Of a stretch of DNA of 64,000 nucleotides, positions 58,075-64,000 are shown piece by piece; the first letter of the stretch is position 1; each line of letters opens with the position of its first letter. The notes beneath the pieces were generated by a model. It was not told where the DNA came from and made no database searches. It saw nothing but the letters and a program-made list of their open reading frames with translations. The stretch comes from Ectopseudomonas mendocina (GTDB lineage: Bacteria > Pseudomonadota > Gammaproteobacteria > Pseudomonadales > Pseudomonadaceae): NCBI RefSeq assembly GCF_016008875.1, contig NZ_JADTQG010000009.1, positions 124,001 through 188,000 on the forward strand, given 5' to 3'. Position numbers and translations under genes: made by a program.

Positions 58075-61000
58075 GTGTCGATTCATGTCGCGCTGCATCA
58101 CGTCACCCACTACCGCTACGATCGCGCGGTCAACCTTGGGCCGCAGGTGGTGCGTCTGCGCCCGGCGCCGCACAGCCGCACGCGCATCCTCTCCTACGCC
58201 TTGAAGGTCGAGCCGAGTCAGCACTTCATCAACTGGCAGCAGGACCCGCAGGGCAACTACCTGGCGCGCCTGGTGTTCCCGGAAAAGACCCGCGAGTTCA
58301 AGGTCGAGGTGGATCTGGTCGCCGAGATGGCGGTGTTCAACCCCTTCGACTTCTTTCTCGAGCCATACGCCGAGCGCATTCCCTTCGCCTATACCGAGGG
58401 CGAGCAGCGCGAGCTGGCGCCTTATCTGATCAAGCTGCCGGCCACGCCAATGTTCGCCAAGTATCTGGCCGGTATTTCCCGCGAGCCGGTGCCCAGCATC
58501 GACTTCCTGGTCGAGCTGAACCAGCGCGTGGCACGTGACATTCGCTACCTGATCCGCATGGAGCCGGGCGTGCAGACGCCGGAACAGTCGCTGGAGCTGG
58601 CCTCCGGTTCCTGCCGCGACTCGGCCTGGCTGCTGGTGCAGCTGCTGCGTCATCTGGGACTGGCGGCACGCTTCGTTTCCGGCTACCTGATCCAGCTCAC
58701 CGCCGACGTCAAATCCCTCGACGGGCCAAGCGGCACCGACAAGGACTTCACCGACCTGCACGCCTGGTGCGAGGTGTACCTGCCTGGCGCCGGCTGGCTC
58801 GGTCTCGACCCCACTAGCGGCCTATTCGCCGGTGAAGGCCATATCCCGCTGGCCTGCAGCCCGGAGCCGTCCTCGGCGGCGCCGATCACCGGTGGGCTGG
58901 ATGAGTGCGAGGTGACGTTCGAGCACCTGATGAGCGTCGAGCGCGTATGGGAGGCGCCACGCGTCACCAAGCCCTACAGCGAAGCGCAGTGGCAGGCGAT
59001 CCAGGCGCTGGGGCGGCGCATCGACGATGATCTGCAGATGCATGACGTACGCCTGACCATGGGCGGCGAGCCGACCTTCGTCGCCCTCGACTATCCCGAT
59101 GACGACGAATGGAATACCGCCGCGCTCGGCCCGAACAAGCGCCGTCTGGCCGCCGACCTGTTCCATCGCCTGCGCGAGCACTACGCCGCCAATGCGCTGG
59201 TGCATTTTGGCCAGGGCAAGTGGTACCCGGGCGAGCAGTTGCCGCGCTGGTCGCTGAACTGCTTCTGGCGTCGCGACGGTGAGCCGCTGTGGCATGACCC
59301 CAAGCTGTTGGCCGACGAGAAGCGCGGCTATGGCGCCACCGCCGAGACCGCCGCTCGCTTTCTCGCCACTCTGGCGTCGCGCCTGGACGTCGATGCCGGC
59401 AATGTATTCCCTGCCTATGAAGACTGGTTCTACTACCTGTGGCGCGAGCGCAAGCTGCCGGACAATGTCACCCCGGACGACCCGCGTCTGAGCGACCCGC
59501 TGGAGCGCGAGCGCCTGCGCAAGGTGTTCGATCAGGGCCTGGATAAGGTCGTTGGTCATGTTCTGCCGCTGGCGCGCCAGGTGATCGGTGAAGGCTGGCA
59601 GAGCGGGCGCTGGTTCCTGCGTGACGAGCATTGCCGGTTGCTGCCGGGGGACTCGCCACTGGGCTACCGCCTGCCGCTGGATTCGTTGCCCTGGGTCAGC
59701 CAGGCCGACTACCCCTACATCAATCCGGTCGACCCCAGCCAGTCGTTGCCGCCGTTGCCCTGCCCGGCGCAGATCCAGCGGCAGCTGCGTGGCGTCTGGC
59801 GTGGCGCCAGTGCCAACGTGCAGAGTACGCGCCCGGCCAGCGGGCAGTCAGCGGCCGGTATCGTGCGTACCGCACTGTGCGCCGAGCCGCGCGAAGGCAG
59901 GCTGTACCTGTTCATGCCGCCGCTGGCGCACCTGGAGGACTACCTGGAGTTGGTCGCGGCCATCGAGTCCGTCGCGGCCGATCTGGGCTGCCCGGTGCTG
60001 ATGGAGGGCTACGAGCCACCGCTCGATCCACGTCTGCAGTATTTCCGCGTCACTCCCGATCCGGGTGTGATCGAGGTGAACATTCACCCGGCTGCCAGCT
60101 GGGACGAGCTGGTTGAGCGTTGCGAGTTCCTCTACGAGGCGGCGCGCCAGTCGCGTCTGTCCAGCGAGAAGTTCATGATCGATGGGCGTCACACCGGTAC
60201 CGGCGGCGGCAACCACTTCGTCCTTGGCGGCGCGACACCGGGCGATTCGCCCTTCCTGCGCCGCCCCGATCTGCTGCGTAGCCTGATCAGCTACTGGCAC
60301 AACCACCCGTCGCTGTCCTACCTGTTCAGCGGCCTGTTTATCGGCCCGACGTCGCAGGCGCCGCGTGTCGACGAGGCGCGCAACGACGCCCTGCACGAGC
60401 TGGAGATTGCCTTCGCGCAGATGCCCGAGCCGGGCCGCGACTGCCCACCATGGTTGGTCGACCGCCTGCTGCGCAACCTGCTGGTGGATGTCACCGGCAA
60501 TACCCACCGCGCCGAGTTCTGCATCGACAAGCTGTACTCGCCGGACTCGGCCAGCGGTCGCCTTGGCCTGCTCGAACTGCGCGCCTTCGAGATGCCGCCG
60601 CACGCGCAGATGAGCCTGGCCCAGCAACTGCTGCTGCGCGCATTGATCGCCCGCTTCTGGCAGGAGCCCTACCGCCCGGCCAAGCTGGTGCGCTGGGGCA
60701 CCGAGCTGCATGACCGCTTCCTCCTGCCGCACTTCGTCGAGCAGGATTTCGCTGACGTGCTGCAGGAGCTGTCGGCCTTCGGCTACCCGCTGCGCGCCGA
60801 GTGGTTTGCCCCGCACCTGGAGTTCCGCTTTCCCAAGGCCGGCGACTTTGCGGTCAAGGGCATCGACCTGGAGCTGCGCCAGGCCCTGGAACCCTGGCAC
60901 GTGCTGGGCGAGGAGGGCGCCATCGGCGGCACCGTGCGCTATGTCGACTCGTCGCTGGAGCGCATGCAGGTGAAGGTGGCCGGCATGGCGCCGGATCGCT

Positions 61001-61368
61001 ACGTGCTGACCTGCAACGGCGTGCCGGTGCCGTTGCGCCCAACGGGCAAGGTCGGCGGGTTCGTCGGTGGCGTGCGCTTCCGTGCCTGGCAGCCGGCCAG
61101 TTGCCTGCAACCGACCATCGGCGTGCATGCGCCGCTGGTGTTCGATCTCATCGACACCTGGATGCAGCGTTCGCTGGGTGGTTGCCAATACCATGTCGCG
61201 CATCCGGGCGGCCGCAACTACGACAGCCTGCCGGTCAACGCTTACGAGGCCGAGAGCCGGCGGCTGGCGCGGTTCTTCCGCCTGGGCCACAGTCCGGGCA
61301 AGCGCCCCGTCATGCAGCCGATGGACAATAATGAACTGCCGATGACCCTGGATCTGCGTCGCGTTTGA
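58075..61368 (+). CDS. Transglutaminase-like / DUF2126 protein
   Basis: 1097 residues. N-terminal bacterial transglutaminase-like domain (about 1-85), then a transglutaminase core with an intact Cys180 (GSCRDSAW), His229 (DLHAWCEV) and Asp245 (GLDPTSG) triad. The remaining ~800 residues form the DUF2126 region, rich in conserved blocks (MGGEPTFVALDYPD, IEVNIHPAASWDEL, TGTGGGNHFVLGG) suggestive of an ATP-grasp or ligase-like enzyme. Such proteins are always near circularly permuted ATP-grasp and alpha-E proteins and are thought to handle a peptide of unknown identity. Starts at GTG with AGGAGG five bases away, behind a sigma-54 promoter. Confidence 0.88.
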   Translation: MSIHVALHHVTHYRYDRAVNLGPQVVRLRPAPHSRTRILSYALKVEPSQHFINWQQDPQGNYLARLVFPEKTREFKVEVDLVAEMAVFNPFDFFLEPYAERIPFAYTEGEQRELAPYLIKLPATPMFAKYLAGISREPVPSIDFLVELNQRVARDIRYLIRMEPGVQTPEQSLELASGSCRDSAWLLVQLLRHLGLAARFVSGYLIQLTADVKSLDGPSGTDKDFTDLHAWCEVYLPGAGWLGLDPTSGLFAGEGHIPLACSPEPSSAAPITGGLDECEVTFEHLMSVERVWEAPRVTKPYSEAQWQAIQALGRRIDDDLQMHDVRLTMGGEPTFVALDYPDDDEWNTAALGPNKRRLAADLFHRLREHYAANALVHFGQGKWYPGEQLPRWSLNCFWRRDGEPLWHDPKLLADEKRGYGATAETAARFLATLASRLDVDAGNVFPAYEDWFYYLWRERKLPDNVTPDDPRLSDPLERERLRKVFDQGLDKVVGHVLPLARQVIGEGWQSGRWFLRDEHCRLLPGDSPLGYRLPLDSLPWVSQADYPYINPVDPSQSLPPLPCPAQIQRQLRGVWRGASANVQSTRPASGQSAAGIVRTALCAEPREGRLYLFMPPLAHLEDYLELVAAIESVAADLGCPVLMEGYEPPLDPRLQYFRVTPDPGVIEVNIHPAASWDELVERCEFLYEAARQSRLSSEKFMIDGRHTGTGGGNHFVLGGATPGDSPFLRRPDLLRSLISYWHNHPSLSYLFSGLFIGPTSQAPRVDEARNDALHELEIAFAQMPEPGRDCPPWLVDRLLRNLLVDVTGNTHRAEFCIDKLYSPDSASGRLGLLELRAFEMPPHAQMSLAQQLLLRALIARFWQEPYRPAKLVRWGTELHDRFLLPHFVEQDFADVLQELSAFGYPLRAEWFAPHLEFRFPKAGDFAVKGIDLELRQALEPWHVLGEEGAIGGTVRYVDSSLERMQVKVAGMAPDRYVLTCNGVPVPLRPTGKVGGFVGGVRFRAWQPASCLQPTIGVHAPLVFDLIDTWMQRSLGGCQYHVAHPGGRNYDSLPVNAYEAESRRLARFFRLGHSPGKRPVMQPMDNNELPMTLDLRRV

Positions 61369-61407
61369 CGACATGTTGTTCACTTGAGTGTCGGCTGCCG
61401 CGATCAG

Positions 61408-61513
61408 TCCCCTCGCCCCTCTGGGGAGAGGGTTAGGGAGAGGGGAAACGGGTGACTTCGCTGTGTTTTCAGCCCTCTCCCCCGGCCCCTCTCCCATAAA
61501 TGGGAGAGGGGAG
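61408..61513. repeat. CCCTCTCCC/GGGAGAGGG intergenic inverted repeat
   Basis: CCCCTCGCCCCTCTGGGGAGAGGG...GGGAGAGGGG is followed by CCCTCTCCCCCGGCCCCTCTCCC and TGGGAGAGGGGAG, so several pairings are possible. This is a common dispersed element of proteobacterial genomes. It fills most of the 182-bp gap between the two genes. Confidence 0.75.
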
Positions 61514-61550
61514 CGTAAAGCCGCACCGCCTTGCCACTGCCGAGCCTGCC

Positions 61551-64000
61551 ATGCACGACCTGCTAGCCGATTACCCGCCCCCTGCCGGGGCTTACCACGA
61601 ACTGCTCGATGCCAAGGGCAACGTGCGCCCGCACTGGCGCCGCCTTTACGAGCAGCTGGCGCGTAGCCGCCCCGAGCACCTGGCGCAGCGCGAGGCCATG
61701 CTGGCCCGGCAGATTCAGGAAAACGGCGTCACCTACAACGTCTACGCCGACCCGGACGGTGCCGACCGCCCGTGGGAGCTGGATCTGCTGCCCAACCTAA
61801 TCCCGGCTGATGAGTGGCAGCAGATCGCCGCTGGCGTAACGCAGCGTGCGTCCCTGCTCAACCGCGTGCTGGCCGATCTCTACGGGCCGCAGAAACTGAT
61901 CGCCGAGGGTCTGCTACCGACCGAACTGGTGTTCGGCCACAACAACTTCCTCTGGCCGTGCCAGGGCATGCAGGCACCGGGCGGTACCTGGCTGCATCTG
62001 TATGCGGTGGATCTGGCACGGGCACCGGACGGCCGCTGGTGGGTCACCGCCGACCGCACCCAGGCACCCTCCGGCGCCGGCTACGCGCTGGAGAATCGGC
62101 AGATCGTCTCGCGCGCCTTCCCCGAGCTGTATCGCGACTTGCGCGTGCAGTACCTGGCTGGTTTCTTCCGCACCCTGCAGGACACCCTGGCGCGCCAGGC
62201 ACCGAGCGGCGGCGAGACGCCGCTGGTGGTGCTGCTGACGCCGGGGCGCTTCAACGAAAGCTATTTTGAGCATCTGTACCTGGCGCGTCAGCTCGGCTAC
62301 CCGCTGGTCGAGGGCAGCGACCTGACCGTGCGCGACGCTACCCTCTACCTCAAGACCCTGGCCGGCCTGCGTCGCGTGCATGCGGTGCTGCGCCGCCTCG
62401 ACGACGACTACTGCGACCCGCTGGAGCTGCGCACCGACTCGGCCCTTGGCGTACCTGGCCTGCTCGAAACCGTGCGCCGTGGCCGTGTGCTGGTGGCCAA
62501 TGCCCTGGGCAGCGGCGTGCTGGAGTCGCCCGGTCTGCCGGGTTTCCTGCCAGCGATCAGCGAGCATCTGCTCGGCGAGGGACTGCTATTGCCGTCCATT
62601 GCCAGTTGGTGGTGCGGCGAGCCGCCGGTACTGGATGAGGCTCTGGAGAAACTCGACCAGTTGCTGGTGCGCCCGGCCTTCCCCTCGCAGAGCTTCACCC
62701 CGGTGTTCGGCCGTGATCTGGACGAGGCGCAGCGCGTCAAGCTGGCGGCACGCCTCAAACAGCGCCCCTACGCCTACGTGGCCCAGGCGCGGGCCAAGCT
62801 GTCGCAGGCGCCGGTGTGGGATGGCAGCGGCCTGCAGCCGCGCGCCATCGGCATGCGCGTGTTCGCCGTGGCCAGTGCCGACGGCTACCGGGTGATGCCC
62901 GGTGGCCTGACTCGCGTCGCCGCCGAGGCCGATGCCGAAGTGGTCTCGATGCAGCGTGGCGGGGCGAGCAAGGACACCTGGGTACTCGGCACCCGTCAGA
63001 GCGCGGGCGAACCCTGGCAGACGCAACGCACCCTGGGCACTGCCGACCTGGTGCGCAGCGACCCCTTCCTGCCCTCGCGCGTGGTGGAGAACCTGTACTG
63101 GTTCGGTCGTTACGCCGAGCGCTGCGAGGGCAATGCGCGGCTGCTGCGTATCATGCTGGCGCGCTACGTCGACGATGACGACGATCCGCAGGCGCTGCAG
63201 AGCGCCCTGGCGCTGGCGCAGGAACTGGGGCTGCTGGCCGGCCCCGACGAAGGCGAGCTGGAGGCGCGCCTGCTGCAGGCATTGCTTGGCGGCGATTGGC
63301 CGGCCAGCCTGCGGGCCAATCTGCAGCGCCTGCAATGGGCGGCAGGCAGCGTGCGCGGCAAGCTGTCCCAGGCCAACTGGCAGGCGCTGGTCGAGCTGCA
63401 GCGCGAGGCGCAACTGCTCGAAGGCCAGCCGGCCGACTTCGGCGAGCTGCTGGATTTTCTCAATCGCCTACTGATGTCGCTGGCGGCGCTTTCCGGCTTC
63501 GCCCTCGACGACATGACCCGCGACGACGGCTGGCGCTTCCTCATGCTCGGCCGCTACATCGAGCGTCTGCAGTTTCTCTGCGACAGCTTCGCCGGCTTCC
63601 TGCGCAGCGGCTCGGCCACCGACCAGTCGGCACTGGAGTGGCTGCTGGAACTGGGCAACAGCAGCATCACCTACCGCACCCGCTACCTCGCTTCGGCGCA
63701 GTTGATCCCAGTGCTCGACCTGCTGCTGCTGGACGAGCAGAACCCGCACGCGGTGATCTTCCAGATGCGCACTCTGCTGCGCTCGCTTGAGGGGCTTCAC
63801 GAGCGCTTCGAGTTGCCGGCCGAGCGCTACCTGGTCTACCTGGAGCAGCAACTCTCAGCCTTCAGCCTGGCCAGTCTGGAAAACCCGCTGTTCGGCCCTG
63901 GCAGCACCCGTGCGGTGCTCGAAGGCCTGGCCGACCTGCTGGTGGCCATCAGCGAAGCCGCCGGTGCTGTTTCTGATCACCTCGGGCTGCGTTTCTTCGC
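61551..64000 (+). CDS. Circularly permuted ATP-grasp/alpha-E fusion (partial)
   Basis: Open from ATG 61551 (MHDLLADYPPPAGAYHELLD) to the window end, 816 codons, so the C-terminus is missing. Residues ~60-480 are a circularly permuted type 2 ATP-grasp with DRTQAPSGAGYALENR and LTPGRFNESYFEH. From about 500, PSRVVENLYWFGRYAERCEGNARLLR starts an alpha-E (DUF403) domain of helical repeats to the window edge. The two are separate genes in many bacteria and fused here. Presumably co-transcribed with the transglutaminase-like gene. ATP-dependent formation of an amide or peptide bond is the family expectation; the substrate is not known. Confidence 0.88.
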   Translation, partial: MHDLLADYPPPAGAYHELLDAKGNVRPHWRRLYEQLARSRPEHLAQREAMLARQIQENGVTYNVYADPDGADRPWELDLLPNLIPADEWQQIAAGVTQRASLLNRVLADLYGPQKLIAEGLLPTELVFGHNNFLWPCQGMQAPGGTWLHLYAVDLARAPDGRWWVTADRTQAPSGAGYALENRQIVSRAFPELYRDLRVQYLAGFFRTLQDTLARQAPSGGETPLVVLLTPGRFNESYFEHLYLARQLGYPLVEGSDLTVRDATLYLKTLAGLRRVHAVLRRLDDDYCDPLELRTDSALGVPGLLETVRRGRVLVANALGSGVLESPGLPGFLPAISEHLLGEGLLLPSIASWWCGEPPVLDEALEKLDQLLVRPAFPSQSFTPVFGRDLDEAQRVKLAARLKQRPYAYVAQARAKLSQAPVWDGSGLQPRAIGMRVFAVASADGYRVMPGGLTRVAAEADAEVVSMQRGGASKDTWVLGTRQSAGEPWQTQRTLGTADLVRSDPFLPSRVVENLYWFGRYAERCEGNARLLRIMLARYVDDDDDPQALQSALALAQELGLLAGPDEGELEARLLQALLGGDWPASLRANLQRLQWAAGSVRGKLSQANWQALVELQREAQLLEGQPADFGELLDFLNRLLMSLAALSGFALDDMTRDDGWRFLMLGRYIERLQFLCDSFAGFLRSGSATDQSALEWLLELGNSSITYRTRYLASAQLIPVLDLLLLDEQNPHAVIFQMRTLLRSLEGLHERFELPAERYLVYLEQQLSAFSLASLENPLFGPGSTRAVLEGLADLLVAISEAAGAVSDHLGLRFF

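Overview
The window reads as a stretch of a gammaproteobacterial Pseudomonas chromosome. The GC-rich sequence and gene order psd - rhdA - HDOD protein - motAB - rsgA - orn - queG - nnr - tsaE - amiB - mutL - miaA - hfq - hflX - hflK - hflC - DUF2065 - hisZ - purA - rnr - rlmB - rpsF - rpsR - DUF2232 - rplI - dnaB - alr - GGDEF protein - ygiQ match, from memory, the PA4957 to PA4928 block of P. aeruginosa PAO1. The species is not settled; a P. mendocina/oleovorans-type (Ectopseudomonas) genome is a reasonable guess.

Bases 1-37615 are this conserved core. It holds the flagellar stator pair motAB behind a likely FliA promoter, a tRNA/oligonucleotide maintenance and repair group (orn, queG, nnr, tsaE, amiB, mutL, miaA), the hfq-hflXKC-hisZ-purA group, a chemoreceptor and two identical tRNA-Leu(CAG) genes lying between purA and rnr, the S6/S18/L9 ribosomal protein operon, and dnaB, alr, a NicD-like membrane diguanylate cyclase and ygiQ.

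Bases 37616-57733 are accessory. First comes a two-gene operon for a parallel beta-helix lipoprotein and a diheme c-type cytochrome lipoprotein, behind a promoter whose -10 box lies inside a perfect 16-bp palindrome. Then, all on the minus strand, come ten genes that look like one functional unit: a periplasmic adaptor, a GAF-HlyD fusion, a PqqD-like/M50 metalloprotease/HlyD fusion, an Asp/Asn hydroxylase-like protein, a sulfotransferase-like protein, a GNAT acetyltransferase, a DUF6916-type small protein, a tail-collar protein, a 2747-residue repeat protein with an LEPR-type N-terminus and a DUF4347 domain, and a TolC-family outer membrane lipoprotein. No ABC ATPase or RND pump gene is present. 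I infer a secretion/surface-display system in which the M50-HlyD protein takes the inner-membrane place usually held by an ABC exporter, with the giant protein (and perhaps the tail-collar protein) as cargo and the two enzymes as possible cargo modifiers. This is the most promising under-described system here.

Bases 57734-64000 hold a plus-strand pair: a transglutaminase-like/DUF2126 protein and a circularly permuted ATP-grasp/alpha-E fusion that runs off the window end. They sit behind a good sigma-54 -24/-12 promoter with an NtrC-like palindrome about 200 bp upstream, which suggests nitrogen control. REP-like inverted repeats are scattered between genes.
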